From Echinometra lucunter (taxonomy: Eukaryota; Echinodermata; Echinoidea; Camarodonta; Echinometridae), in NCBI GenBank assembly GCA_029962745.1, contig JAPZVO010000043.1:62001-126000 (forward strand): a DNA stretch of 64,000 nt, in the 5' to 3' direction. Position numbers and translations under genes: made by a program. This document shows, piece after piece, positions 44,366 to 57,300 of this stretch (position 1 is the stretch's first letter; each line of letters opens with the position of its first letter). The notes under the pieces were generated by a model, which made no database searches, was not told the origin of the DNA, and saw only the letters and a list, made by a program, of their open reading frames with translations.

Positions 44366-45810
44366 AAATCATCCCTATAATCAATCTTACCGCTACTCTC
44401 CGCCTACCCTTCCAGAGGGGATCTCATTCGATGGCAAAACAAGCTGGAAGGCATTCCGGGATAAATTTACTTCTTACGCCACCTCATGTAATTGGAATAG
44501 TCCTGCTTGCCGAAATGCTCTCTGGTGGTCTTTGAAGGGAGTGGTTTCAGGATACTTCTGTAATCTTTTAGACCAGGGTATTTCTGATTTTACTCTTATT
44601 ATGTCGGCGTTGGATCGCCGTGTTTATTGTGCTTGGTTCCCATAAGACGTGTTAGCCGAATTTCGAACGGCTCGTCAGCAGCCTGAAGAATCTCTCATGG
44701 AGTGGGCCGATCGGCTACAGAGCTTAGCTGTTTAGGCTTTCGGGCCTAACTTTGGGCAGAGCAGCACCCAGTTGGTTTTGCAGTTGTGCAGAGGTTGCAT
44801 CGATAAATCAGCTGGGTTAACTGCTCAGAATTCTCGTCCAAAGTCCATCGACGAGGCTCTCGAAGCCATCAGATGGGCCCAGCATACCCAATGCTTGGTC
44901 TATAAAAATCATCGTCACCCCCGTCCAACACAGTAAAGCTATCGGTATGAGCAGGGTGTTGACAACAGTTCCAAGGGTGCGGAGCCAGAAGGTTTACAAG
45001 TTTGGCCCCCACCATCTGCCAGGCAACATGATAATACAGGTTTCACACCTGATGAAAAATACAGGAACACTCCGTTCGAACTTAAAACAGAAAATGACAT
45101 TAACTGTCTCAAAAAAGAAGCAAGTTGCCTAAGGAGTGATATCACTGCTTTAAGAACAGAAGTAAGTAATGTCAAGAAACACTTGGAAAATATTGACATG
45201 ACCCTGGTAGGGGTGCTTAAAACCCTAAAGGCCCTCAAGGTCCAGAAAAAGTCTCGGGCAAGCTCTTCCCTTTCTTTTGCAGAGGCTCAGGAAAACTCCG
45301 AAGGATCGGAGAGCGAGGCCGATCTCTGATCCGGGCAAAAATTAGGCCTCCAGCATGTAAGTATGTCAAATGTTAATGACCCGCCTGATGTCTCGGTCGG
45401 TTGTCTATTCATTCATGACCATCCCAAGCCCAAGGTAAGTGATAATTTTGACATATGGGAAGGTGAGTGTTTATTTATCGCTGATGTTTTCAAAAGGTAT
45501 GCGTATGAATTGGATCCTGTAGAGGAAGGAATTGTGAATAAGGTAAGTAGTATTAGTAGTTGTGGTAGTAAGGTAAGTAGTAGCCTTATATTTTATGTAC
45601 CTATTGTAGTTGGTAGTGTTAAGTTTAAAGCAGTTGTTGATACGGCTGCAGAAGTAACTGATGTCGCTGACAAATACCTTCCTCTCCTGGATCCAGCACC
45701 ATCTGTGGAGCCTCCCACTAGCGCTGAGCGGCTTAGATGCCTGGTTGAAAATCATCCAGATCACTGGCTCTTGACGGAAGGGAGCAAGGACTCCTTGTTC
45801 TGTCATTCCA
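44366..45810 (+). pseudogene. LTR-retrotransposon gag/protease relic (Ty3/Gypsy-like)
   Basis: In one plus-strand frame the gag region reads PEGISFDGKTSWKAFRDKF, NALWWSLKGVVSGYF, EFRTARQQPEESLMEWADRL and LCRGCIDKSAG, the conserved helical gag pattern of Gypsy-type elements in marine animals. Stops fall at about 44643, 44733 and 44934. A coiled-coil segment follows (LKTENDINCLKKEA, 45090-45200). The open frame 45363-45815 holds a retropepsin-like core, VKFKAVVDTAAEVTD, with DTA at residues 93-95. No reverse transcriptase, integrase or LTR is visible, so the copy is truncated. Confidence 0.65.
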
Positions 45811-46088
45811 CTTGAGATGTTCCCGTATGGACTCCTCGAATCGTGTTTGATCGGGGAAAGGCACTTTCCAAGCATTCTGTTTTGCTATCAGCCCAGAGGC
45901 TACCTGGAAGATAGATGGTTTTTACTTCTACAATTATTTCTAATAATTTTTTGTGCTATTTTGTTTGATTATTGGCCCAGTGGTGATCAGGTAAAGGGAA
46001 GAATTATATTTCTTCCTTAATATATTTTGTTATTTATTTCCGGGTCCTTACCCAATGCAGCTGCATTGATTTTATTGTTGTTGGATTG

Positions 46089-46712
46089 TTCATTGTTAAC
46101 CCATTTAAACACTGGTTTACAACAATAAGTTATCCTAAAACAAATCTGCCAGTTCCGTGTGACTGAATTTCCCATTCAATATGTGGTCAATATTTGATAT
46201 TCTGACTAATTATATTATTGGGTCCATGATCAAAAAACTGAACCTTGTTCAGAAATTCTTAAACATCACCTTTAATTCTCAAAGTAGAAATGTAGCACAA
46301 AATTATTTTGCAAGAAATTGTTGGAATTATCTTTTGTTATACTGACCTGACCTACTTTTCCCCTAATGTTAAAACAGAATTTGTGTTTTGGATTCCCCAG
46401 TTCATTGTTAACCCATTTAAACACTGGTTTACAACAATAAGTTATCCTAAAACAAATCTGCCAGTTCCGTGTGACTGAATTTCCCATTCAATATGTGGTC
46501 AATATTTGATATTCTGACTAATTATATTATTGGGTCCATGATCAAAAAACTGAACCTTGTTCAGAAATTCTTAAACATCACCTTTAATTCTCAAAGTAGA
46601 AATGTAGCACAAAATTATTTTGCAAGAAATTGTTGGAATTATCTTTTGTTATACTGACCTGACCTACTTTTCCCCTAATGTTAAAACAGAATTTGTGTTT
46701 TGGATTCCCCAG
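46089..46712. repeat. Apparently perfect 312-bp tandem duplication
   Basis: 46089-46400 is repeated as 46401-46712 with no difference that I can see. Each copy runs from ttcattgttaaccc to ggattccccag. Non-coding. Lack of divergence means a very recent duplication or an assembly artefact. Confidence 0.9.
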
Positions 46713-48812
46713 TGAAAGTGTAGTTAACATGTACATTGGAAAGTGGTTCCTTTTGTTAAGCAGCCAGACCTGTGTCAGCCGCAGAACAGATTTATTTTAC
46801 ATGGAACATCCCCCACGGTGAAACGTGTGGGGATTAGAGACAATGAGTCTCATTATTTACTTTTGTTTGAAATACATGTAAATCTATTTCATTACTAATT
46901 GCAGTTTTACTGATGAACAATAATATTTTCAATGGCAGAACTGTTTTCCACCAAGTTAGGTAGGAATTGGACTCCATTTGCTATAATACGTGACCTCAAT
47001 CATTGCAAATTTACAACCCTTGACCTTTGAGGTCAGTATCATGCTACTTTTCTGATAATATATGGTGCATGACTTCATATTATCATAGCACTTTCCAGTT
47101 ACTTATATCATACCAGCTTACATTTTGGTTGAGGAATGTTGTTTAACCCTGGAAACCAGACTGCCCTTGTGATAAAATAAGTTTGATCACAATGGGGGAG
47201 ACTAGACTTCCACGATGATTTATAAAAAACTTGTTTGCTTTATAAGATTTCATAGAGCTTATAATGAACTGCACTTTCTAATAATTTAGACAACAACAAG
47301 GACACATTACTGTCCAGTTTGTATTGTATTAGACTTTTTAGAGCATACTCTGAACTGCTCTTTCTATCACCTTATACAATGGCAAAATAGGATATTAGTT
47401 TTCAACTTTTCGATCATTACTTCGTAAACCAAAAACTTGTTACGGTATTTCCCACTTATTCTCATGAAATATTTTAGTAGCCAATTAATTCATATATGAA
47501 TATTAATTATTTCAAATATTTTACAATATTTGGACATGCTGATATTACAAGCATGACACATATATGTACATCAAGCCTTGTGGCTTTGTTCTCCCTGAAT
47601 TTCATTACTTTCATTGCATTCATTCTTGTACTGAATGTTTGCCACTGGTTTACATTAGCTCAGGATCTCTGGGTCAACAGTTTAGGGTTGGTCTAAAAAC
47701 AATTAGCACATCTTCTAAAGTATTCTAATAGAATTTGACACTGAGCCCATCCTTGCAGGTAACTTAGCGCTTATTCTTATACCTCATGAAAGGGCTCCCA
47801 AACATTCATAAGAACACTTTACATCTTCAGTAGCCTCCTTGTATAAAGAGACTGGAGCCGGTGACCTTCAAGAATTACTTATCATATTCCCTTCTTCTTT
47901 TTGTGAATAAGGATTTGAATTAACATTTTGGATTCTTGATTTGACATGACTAGAAGTTCAGGCAGGAGTCCAGTCAACAGAACAAACCTTTTCAAAGAAT
48001 TATGTTGGTTGGGATCCAGGCTCTAAATTTAATGCCCAAAATACACTTTAATGCTTTACCCTTTGTTTTTCTGAATAACAAAAAGTATTGAAGCCTTCAG
48101 TTACATTGTAACTCATTTGCCATTGTGCTACTGGCTCATGTTACATGTACATAGTAGATTCGGTGATGACCCAATGCATAATTTGAATTGATGGAACCTC
48201 ATGTGTTATTTCCCACAGTTTATGGCATGTCTAAAGTTGCTCTTTTATTTCATTTGGTTATTATAATTGCTTCGCCAAATATTTCGCATTATTAAATCAT
48301 CACCTCTAATCCATGTGTGGTCAACGAATGATGCATGTTGATTAGCATGAATATGGTCATCCTCTAGTGTTGTCTATGTCCGGTGCAGGGAAGTCCCCCA
48401 CTGCCGAACTGCTTCGGCTCTTAGGAGAATTCTTGCGTGGTGGCCTCATGGTATTATGGCCTAAGCTGGACTTTTGTCCAAGCCGTGCAACATTCCCAGA
48501 GAAAGTTGAAAGAGCCATTTGGGCTCGGGAGTTAGGGATACTTAGCTCTTTCTATCTCCCCTCAGTTCTCCTGGGTATAACTTAAATGCACTATCTGTTT
48601 ACCCTTTATAGAGTCACCCGGCCCCATCGAGCCATGTGGCTCTCCATTGGAGCCGTATGGTTTTTCCCCTTTGCCACACTTCTCTCTGTTTTTGTTATTT
48701 TCATGCCTTCTTAACACTGTTAACATTTTGTTCTATACAAAAGACTGCTCAATATCAGTCATTAGGTGTTTTGGTTTATAACTGGAAAAGAAAACAAAAC
48801 ATATAGCACAAT
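46713..48812. other. No gene recognised
   Basis: Low-information AT-rich DNA. The 72-codon frame at 48367-48585 contains a GAGKSPT string but no P-loop ATPase context, and I do not call it. The sequence at about 48610-48690 (ccatcgagccatgtggctc, ccattggagccgtatgg) is a short inverted repeat. Confidence 0.45.
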
Positions 48813-49092
48813 TATAATAATAATAATAATATGCAACATTTATATAGCGCTTAATACAAATGTTTCTAAGCGCTGCATATTATTACCCCGGCTTTAACAC
48901 GGCTACCCTGTTCAGGCGCTCGAGCATTCAAAGAATTTCTTCCTACCGGGTACCCATTTACTACACCTGGGTGGAGAGTGACAAATGTAGATAAACGTCT
49001 TGCCAAAGGACGCGAGTGCTGCGGTGGGATTTGAACCCCGGACCCTGTGGTTCAAAGTCCGGAGACTTATCCACTGATCCACAACACCTCTA
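48813..49092 (-). mobile_element. tRNA-derived SINE
   Basis: On the minus strand the element begins with a tRNA-like head: an A-box-like tggatcagtgg and a B box ggttcaaatccc. A body (ctccacccaggtgtagtaaa, gggtacccggtagg) follows, then a tail aagcgctatataaatgttgc ending in (ATT)n. It is a non-coding retroposon transcribed by RNA polymerase III and mobilised by a LINE. The 62-codon frame on the same strand is a translation of it. The same tail occurs alone at 43598-43665. Confidence 0.85.
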
Positions 49093-49434
49093 CGATCCAA
49101 TTATAGGTTGAAGCATTGAGCATCTGCCTTTCTAACTAGTTAGATCGGGGTGGGATTGGTTGAGAAGCCCCTGCATATGTTATTTGTGGACGGACTTGCC
49201 CGATGATCATATCTGGCCATGGGGGGGGGGGGGGGGGGGGTATGACAGGTTTTTGCATATACCAGGTCAATGTTTGCCTTGTACACTTTCTTTAATAACT
49301 GTGTAAGGTATCAAAGGACTTTTTCAACAGAAGTTGTTTTTTTGTGTATACATGTATACCTAGGTAATCATTTATCTCTCCCATTTGCAAAGACTGTTTC
49401 AAGTTGAATACTGTGCTCAGGTTAATTTATAGGT
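49093..49434. other. No gene recognised; poly-G run
   Basis: Spacer with a poly-G tract at 49221-49240. No coding or structural signal. Confidence 0.5.
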
Positions 49435-50902
49435 GCCAGGTAAAAATGTCAGAGGTAAAAATGTCAGAGGAAAAAATATAAGAGGTAAAAATGTCAGAGG
49501 TAAAAATGTCAGAAGTAAAAATGTCAGAGGTAAAAAATTAATGTCAGAGGTATGCCAGATTTGGAAATTTTTAAGTGACATGTTTCAGGTACGAATACTG
49601 AATTATAGAAATTATGGGCAGTGGGATATATTCAAATATTTTCTGGAAACATACTGTGTCTATACTTGACACCGGTTATGGTGTTGGCGGGGTGAACGTT
49701 CTGGTATGCGCGCATTGCCCTCGTTTTCACCGCGGGGACGGGCATTGTAAAAACGATGGTGGGAAAAAACTGGGTTGGTAACATGAGTAGCTGACCACAC
49801 ACATTCGACACGACTGCGCGATTTTAATATGTACATTCCTCTTCATAAGCTCCCCCCCCCCCCACTCCAGTCAAGCGTGGTATACGTGAACGAATGCTTC
49901 AACATTATTGTCCTTATATGCAAGGAAGAATAGGAAGTAAGCGAAATTAAATCGTTAATTCGATCTGTTTCTCGACCTTTTGTTTTATTTCATCCGATAC
50001 GCTGCGGAATTTACAACTTTTAAAGAGAATTATTCAATTAGATAATTGTGTTAGCATATGCAAAACATCAAACGTGGATATCCCTTCTTAAGTTCATCTA
50101 CCATTCTGTCATTCCACTTAAGATCTTAAATCATTTAGATATAATCCTGTAACTTAATTAATCTCACAAAGAAAATAATGAACATCATCCCATGCTACAT
50201 TTCTTACCCAAAACGCGCGATTTACTTATCGCTTACTGAAATTGTCATAAATATGTTTCACAGTGCAAGCGTGTCAAGCGGCCAAATCTTAAACACAGAG
50301 AGGGAACTGGGCATTCGTTTGCTGCTATATTTGGAGTCAGCTAAACAAGTACTCGGAAGATCAAAATACTGTCGGGCAATGCGCACATACCAGGATGTTC
50401 TCCCGGCCAAAACAAGATTGGTCTCATTAGGTGGTTCAATGGGGCAGCATTATCACTTTCACATCAAATGAGTAAGACAGGAAGGCCAGTCGAATGACTG
50501 ATCATACACACTTTTACAGAGAGCAGTATTATTGTGATCACTCCATTTATGCAGTATGAATTATTTTTTTTTAATATCCCGTGCTCTTCCTAATTTCACA
50601 TTCAACATTCTTACCTGTATTACGTTAACTTCGGCATTTTCAGAGCTGACATTTTTACGTCTGACATTTTTACCTCTGACATTTTTCCCATGACATTTTT
50701 ACCTCTGACATTTTTACCTCTGACATTTTTACCTCTTACATTTTTTCCTCTGACATTTTTATCTCTGACATTTTTACCTCTGACATTTTTTCCTCTGACA
50801 TTTTTACCTCTGACATTTTTACCGCTGACATTATTTCCTCTGACATTTTTTCCTCAGACATTTTTACCTCTGACATTTTTACCTCTGACATTTTTACCAG
50901 GT
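49435..50902. mobile_element. Second foldback with 15-bp-repeat termini
   Basis: The left end (49437-49550) is an array of ggtaaaaatgtcaga. The right end (about 50647-50900) is the inverted array, unit ctgacatttttacct, about 16 copies. Outer junctions read ccaggtaaaaatg and catttttaccagg. The interior (about 1.1 kb) has no transposase. The architecture is the same as that of the element at 12340-16477: 15-bp tandem units as inverted termini with a GACATTT core. No clear TSD (flanks ataggtgcc and aggttttaa do not match). Confidence 0.75.
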
Positions 50903-50942
50903 TTTAAGTCGAGAGTAGGCTCTCGCCTCATAAGATGGGGAG

Positions 50943-52336
50943 TCTTGTAGAGATTTGGCCCCATTCATATTCACATTCACACCTGTTCACAAACACACCT
51001 GTTACATGTGCATTACAATAGCATTAATTATGTTAAAAAGGCCAACAAATGGGAAATCAGTGGGAAAGCGAATTTGCAAAAGGTCTGTTTATATGTACAC
51101 TATAATCTGTCCGTTATGCGAGCCCGTCGGGCTAATGCGATAACAGTTCGGACAGCACGAAGTTTACCGAACTCAACCTAGTCATACACTTCGGGTTCTC
51201 ACATTTCTCAACAACTCTAAGTTTTTAGACTCTTAACGGGTCTCATTGTGTTCACTCGAAGAAACGTCTTGTATAATGCTCCAACATTTCAAAATACAAA
51301 CTATAGTTTACTTCTGGTTTGTTAGTCTAGCCATTAAACTTCATTGCCTTTCCCCGACACGTCGTCGCCGTGGATTACGTAACACCCCTTAGGCTCTCCT
51401 AGGGAGCTGGCCATGTAATTGTTTTTCCATATGACTAGCCGTTTATTAGCTTTTTCATTGCGCGAAATTTGAAACACGTACGGCACAGTTGTTTTAGAAT
51501 GGATTATCCCTTTTCTTGAAACTCTAGCGGCCGCCTATATTCCCCCTCTCTCATCCGAGATCACCCTGCCTTTCCCCATGATTTCTCATTTTCTAGCCCC
51601 TTTAAGTACATGAAAATACATTTAGCATGCACTGTTCAGTAGAGCACTGCCACGATTGAGTCAGTGCAACTTTTGAGCTTGGAATAGACAGACGTGTTTC
51701 TACAACCGATCTTCTAAGTCTGAGCTCTGCACCTTTGCACCATTGGTCGTCGGGAGATCTCCCCATCGGGCAGCAGTATTTCCTGAGGACTTCGGACTAA
51801 AGTAGCAATTCAAGTAAGAGTATTTTAAGTTAGCATCATATTTTAGAGTAGTTTAATTAGCATTTCTCGGCCATTTCACTACAATGTAAACAAATGACGG
51901 ATTTTTGCCTATGCGATACACTGTGTTATGTACAATACTCTACTCCATACGCAAATTCAATTACCGACTACGCTAATTGTAGTAAAATGACCGAAAAACG
52001 CTAATTAACTGCTCTGAATACGACACTAACTTAAACTACTCTTACTTGCATTACTATTAGTCAGGAGTCCTCAGGAAAGCTGCTGCCCGATGGGGAGATT
52101 TCCCGAAGACTGGTGGTGCAAGGTGCAGAGCTCAGACTCAGAAGATCAGTGTACTGTTGAAGTCACGTTTGTTCGTTCCAAGCTCAAATGTTGCACTGAC
52201 TCAATCCTGGCAGTGCGCTACTGAACAGTGCATGCCATGTGTATTGTCATGTACTTAACATAATTAATACTACTGGAATGTACATTAACAGGTGTGTATG
52301 TGAACAGACGTGAATGGGGCCAAATCTCTACAATGC
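50943..52336. mobile_element. Foldback element C, split by a TTAA insert
   Basis: The left arm begins agtcttgtagagatttggcc (50940s) and the right arm ends ggccaaatctctacaatg. The arms continue inward through acacctgtt...attaattatgttaa, then gtacatgaaaatac, gcatgcactgttcagt, and on to about 51890 and 51960 around a centre near 51925. The left arm is interrupted by 51037-51601, which has no partner in the right arm. Non-coding. Confidence 0.75.
51037..51601. mobile_element. TTAA-specific MITE nested in foldback C
   Basis: Flanked by TTAA (51033-51036 and 51602-51605). The uninterrupted right arm of foldback C has a single ttaa at this position, which proves the insertion. The termini aaaggccaacaaatggg and (inverted) aggggctagaaaatgag match at 11 of 17 positions. 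A TTAA target fits piggyBac or Kolobok. No transposase. Confidence 0.7.
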
Positions 52337-53379
52337 CGAAGGCTCACCAGACAGAGGATTCGATTTGAATTTCGTGCATGCATACAGTAACGTACATATG
52401 AATTTACATCTCGTGCTTCTGCATTGCATTTTTCTATCGCATTTATTGCTCATGTAGGGGAGGTTCATGTAGGCCTAGTTTTTTCCCCCCTTGCGTTCAA
52501 AATTGTCCTCAAAAGTGCGGTTCATTTATGAGACTAAAAAGTTAGAGATGAACATGGTACTTCAAAAATATGTCATAATATAACCTATCAAATATGAAAT
52601 TTAATGACAAACTTAAATGATTACTTTAAAGAACAACAAATAAAAGACGACAAATTATATGGTAGCATGCGTTTGAGACGCACCATTTCGTTAATATCGC
52701 TGCAGAAAGGTGCACCTTTTCGAATTTTGCTGCACATTGCACCCTTTTCCGGAGGTTTGCACCATTTGCGCACCTTTAATTCTTAGTGTGTGCAATTAAC
52801 TTCGATTCACATAATTTCCTCTTTTCTTGAATTTGGACTGAAAGCATGATATCAATATGAATTGATTAGTACGTCTTTATTTACAATTTCTCCAATAACA
52901 AGGATATCAGCTCATACCCGTTGTTTCCAATAAAAACATCTCCGGTTACCAACATGTAGTCAACTTTAGGGATTAATCCTGCGAGACAATCTCTTAACGC
53001 ATTGATAGATCGAGGCTAATGCAGAAAGTGCCTTTTCTAGGGCTTAACACCTAATAAACAGTCAGGGAGACTCCTTTTTAAGAGGGAACGTTGAGTTTGT
53101 TAGTCTTAAGGAACATAGACTTCACGAAGTTTTCTCTTACTGTGACGACTGCTGTGAAACTCGTACAAAGTCAATTGCTTTCCCTTGACTGCTGTTTTTT
53201 TTAATATCATCCCCCCCCCCCCAAAAAAAAAAAAAACGCCATAGCTTGCGAATGTTGAAATTTTACTCAATGAAAGATCGATAATGAAGCTAACTCCACG
53301 CGAAAAAAAAAAAAAAATCACTATTCACAAGCTATGAGGTTTCTTTGTTGGTGATTTTTTTTTTTCTGAATTTATTTTT
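52337..53379. other. No gene recognised
   Basis: AT-rich. A short tgcacc/ggtgca-rich stretch lies at about 52690-52790, and a short inverted pair (catagcttgcgaa and ttcacaagctatg, about 53238-53330) is flanked by poly-A, poly-C and poly-G tracts. No domain in the open frames. Confidence 0.5.
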
Positions 53380-54017
53380 TTTTAATCGGCGAGCCACAGA
53401 TAATAGGTCATATCGATAAAAATAGGATTTGCTTACAACCTAAAGCTATTTAATAATGGGCCGTATCGATAAAAGTAACATTTACTTAGAAGCTCAAGCT
53501 ACCTAGTAATAGCTATTACGCAAAAGGAAAAGCTGAAAGCGATAACTTGCGCCGGATCATTTTCTTGGCCAGAGATCTGTACCGGGTGTCCGAAAAAAAG
53601 GCGGAAAGGCGGATTTTTCATTTTTTTCAATATAGGGGATCTACTTCGCCTTTAAAAATTATACAATTTTTTTTAAATATCATTTTTAAAGCATCTTCGG
53701 TCTGAGAGAAAAATACCAAGATCATCTGTGTCCGTTTCCTAAAATTGCCTTTTTAACACATGTTTTATGGCATGTTTCTCTTGTTTAAATGCATCAGTTA
53801 CGTCATGAGGCTTTCCTCAACTATTGTAAAATGTTACATTAACACTGAGAAAAGCCATTCTTGACACAAATCTACTCTAATCGGTCGCAAAAAAACTCGC
53901 GAAATTTGAAGATGACCTTATCTGAATAAAAGGGCATAGAATCAAACTTACTTAACTAATTTCAGTGATCTTCACCAATGCTCCCAATGATGTAAAAAAT
54001 ACTTTTCGAAAGCAAAG
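53380..54017. repeat. ~1.05-kb tandem repeat, partial copy left of the LINE
   Basis: Aligns with about 59440-59965 (shared strings: gaaagctga, ttgcgccgga, agagatctgtac, aaagcatcttc, tggcatgtttc). It stops at gaaagcaaagt, where the LINE begins, and the rest of the unit continues at 58918 on the other side. Confidence 0.7.
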
Positions 54018-54320
54018 TATGTTTGTTTGTTTGTCTTTATTCCAGAATCAATAAAAAGAACATATACAAAGAACAAATTATATACAAAGATTATGAATAC
54101 AAAAATATACAAATCAAAAGATAACAAATCTGAGGAAAGCCCAATTTCAGCGATGTTTATGTAACATCACTGTTCTTCCTTGGGGTCCTTCAAAATAAAA
54201 TTACTAAATTAAAAAAACTCAAAATAACATATAAGACAACAACAAAGCAAAAACAAAACAAAACAGAACATAACAAAAAGATACACAAAAACATGAAAGG
54301 AAATGGTTATGTGCAGGTAA

Positions 54321-57300
54321 TTAACTATCGGAAATAGTATTAACAAAATGATCATTTAGTAGGGTATGGAAGGGTCCTAATGAAGATGAATTCCGGATGT
54401 CAGCAGGTAATTTGTTATATAGCGTCACCCACCTATAGAAAAATGTTCTTTTACAGTGATTTGACTTAGGTTTAGGGAGATATAGATTTTGGTTGGAGCG
54501 AAATGAATAATTAGTCGTTCGAAATTCAATATTTTTCGACAAATATGTAGGGGCAAAATTATTTAATATCTTAAAAATCATGGTGCAAATATGTTTTCTA
54601 TAGCGGCAGTCCAGTAAATCCCATGAAAGAGCATCACGAACATGTTGATTTGAAGTATGAGAATAAGGGTTTACTTTCATTATCACCCGACCAGCTCTGT
54701 TTTGCAATTTTTGTAAAGGTAAAAGGGAGGTTTTAGAAGCGGAACGCCAGACTATGTCACCATAATCAAAATGTGGAAGTATTATAGTTTTGAATATTAA
54801 GTTAAGATCTGATTCGTTTATGTAATGTCGTAATCTACCAAGAAAACCAATAAGTTTACCAATTTTCAGACACAAAGAATTTATGTGAGTGTCCCATTTC
54901 AATTCACTGTCAATATTGATACCAAGGTATTTTGTGTTTTCCACCTTTACAATATTAATATTTCTTATTTTCACATTAAGTACATTGCACTTTGACAACA
55001 TATAACGAGTTCCAATGAGCATAGATACAGTTTTGGTAAAATTAATCAGTAGCCTATTGCTAGACATCCATTTATCAAGGTATTGCATTTCATTATTTAA
55101 AACAGATTCCACAACATTGGAGCATTTATGTGAAAAATATATTACGGTGTCATCAGCATACAGATGCACATGGCAAAAAATGAATACTTTGGGGAGATCA
55201 TTTATAAATATTGTAAACAAAAGCGGGCCTAAAATCGAACCCTGGGGCACGCCATGGGTTAAAATCCTTTCATTAGACATAGTATTATTAAACATTGTAA
55301 CTATTTTCCTCTCCGACAGGTAGCTCTCAAACCATCGTAAGGATAGTTCATCTATACCGATAGAGTATAATTTATTTAAAAGTACCTGGTGATCAACCGT
55401 ATCAAAAGCCTTTTGTAAATCGACAAAGACTACCCCAGTATACATGCCTCCATCCAATGCCATTAACCAATCATCCGTGACATTAACTAAAGCAGTGACA
55501 GTTGAGTGTCGAGCCCTTAATCCAGACTGAGCAGAATCCAGTATATAGTTTGCATGGAGATGACGAACCAATTGTACTTGGATTACACGTTCGAGTAGTT
55601 TGGAAATGCATGAAAGTAAAGATATCGGTCTGTAATTGTCTGGATTGGACCTATCTCCTTTCTTATGAAGTGGGATTACCTTAGCTATTTTCCATCTACT
55701 TGGGACTTTACCATCAATGATAGATTTGTTTATCAAAAAAGTAATTGGTTTAATTAAGATATCAACACAAGATTTGACTACTTGAGCAGTTATACCGTCA
55801 ACACCGCAAGATTTTTTATTTTTCAACTTATTAATTACTCTCATCACATCAGTTTCAGAAACAGTAGATAGTTGAAACTTATCAGAACAATGCACACTAC
55901 TAGCAGTTGTATACAATTCACTATCATCCAAAATATGATTATCATGATGTTTGTTTAACAAATCAGTTGCGACATTAGCAAAGTGGTCATTAAACTGAGA
56001 TGCTTTACTTAAAGGATCCATATCTGTATGACTTGAAGAGACATTTTTATTTGGTAAAAAAGATTTAAGAACTTTCCATGTTTCACTTCTACTTGTACAT
56101 TGCATAAACTTGTTCATATAGTATTGTTTTTTGGCTTTCTTTATAATATATGTAACTCTATTTCTCAGACGTCTATACTCAGTCCATAACTGGTTATTTT
56201 GTTTAACAACAGCTTTCATTTTAACCTTATCTCTTTCTCTCATCAAATTAAAAATAGACTCATTTAACCACGGAGAGCATTGTTTTCTCATCCGTTTAGT
56301 TCTCACAGGCATATGTTTATTGATCACTGATAATATCATACTTTCCCAATACATAACAGCGTCATCAAGATCAACAAACTTTTTAACATCATTCCAGTCT
56401 ATTCTCTTTAAATCAGTTCGAAAAGCTTCCCAGTCAATACCCCTGGACTTCCTGAACGTTACAAGATTATGTGCACGAGTGATTAAACGAGGCGATTTCC
56501 ATATCAAGTAATTCATGCAATGATCACCCATGCATACATCAATAACACCAAATGTCTTGATCTTATCTCGATCATTTGTGAGCATGTGATCAATAAGCGT
56601 TGCTGTATCAACAGTAATTCTAGTACACTTTAAAGTATTAACATAATGCAGTCCATAAATAGCATTCATTTGATCATAATACTTTGTTTGCGACATAAGG
56701 GGCTTATTAAAAATATCAAAGTTTGTATCTCCTACAACGATTAAATGAGAATTAAAGTTATTCATGAATATCAGTAATTTTTCATAAGATAATAACGTCT
56801 CAAGCTTTGAATTTGGTGGTCTATACCAGTTTAAAAATAGGATGGGTTGAGAATTCTTTATATTTATTCTAACAAGGATCGCTTCTAATTCAAGTAGGGA
56901 ATGATCATCAAGAACTTTAAAATCAATATTATTTTGTATGTAAATAGCCACACCACCGCCATTACGATTACGATCCTTACGTATAAGTGAATAGCCATCT
57001 ATTGAGACTTCATTATCACCAATTCCAACATCAAGTCTAGTTTCATTTAAAGCACATACATGAATATCATTTTGGATTAAAATAGACCTGAGTTCATCGA
57101 AATTTCTCAACAAACTAACAATATTCAATTGCACACATCTAAGTCCCTTTTCACGTAAAACATCAAATTTTCCATCAACGTCAAATTCACGTGGCACAGT
57201 GTGACCAAAGCTAACCGATGTATTTCTATCCAGGTCATTAACATCATGATCATAAAATGGCAACTGTTTCAAAAGACACTTTGGACATTTCCAATCAAAA

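Noticed and set aside
48367..48585. GAGKS string suggesting a P-loop NTPase
   Set aside because: 72 codons, no hydrophobic strand before the loop, no Walker B and no context.
49433..50950. Lys/Arg/Gly-rich and Leu/Thr/Phe-rich repetitive frames (49433-49669 and 50690-50950)
   Set aside because: They are the same artefact, from the ggtaaaaatgtcaga array of the second foldback.
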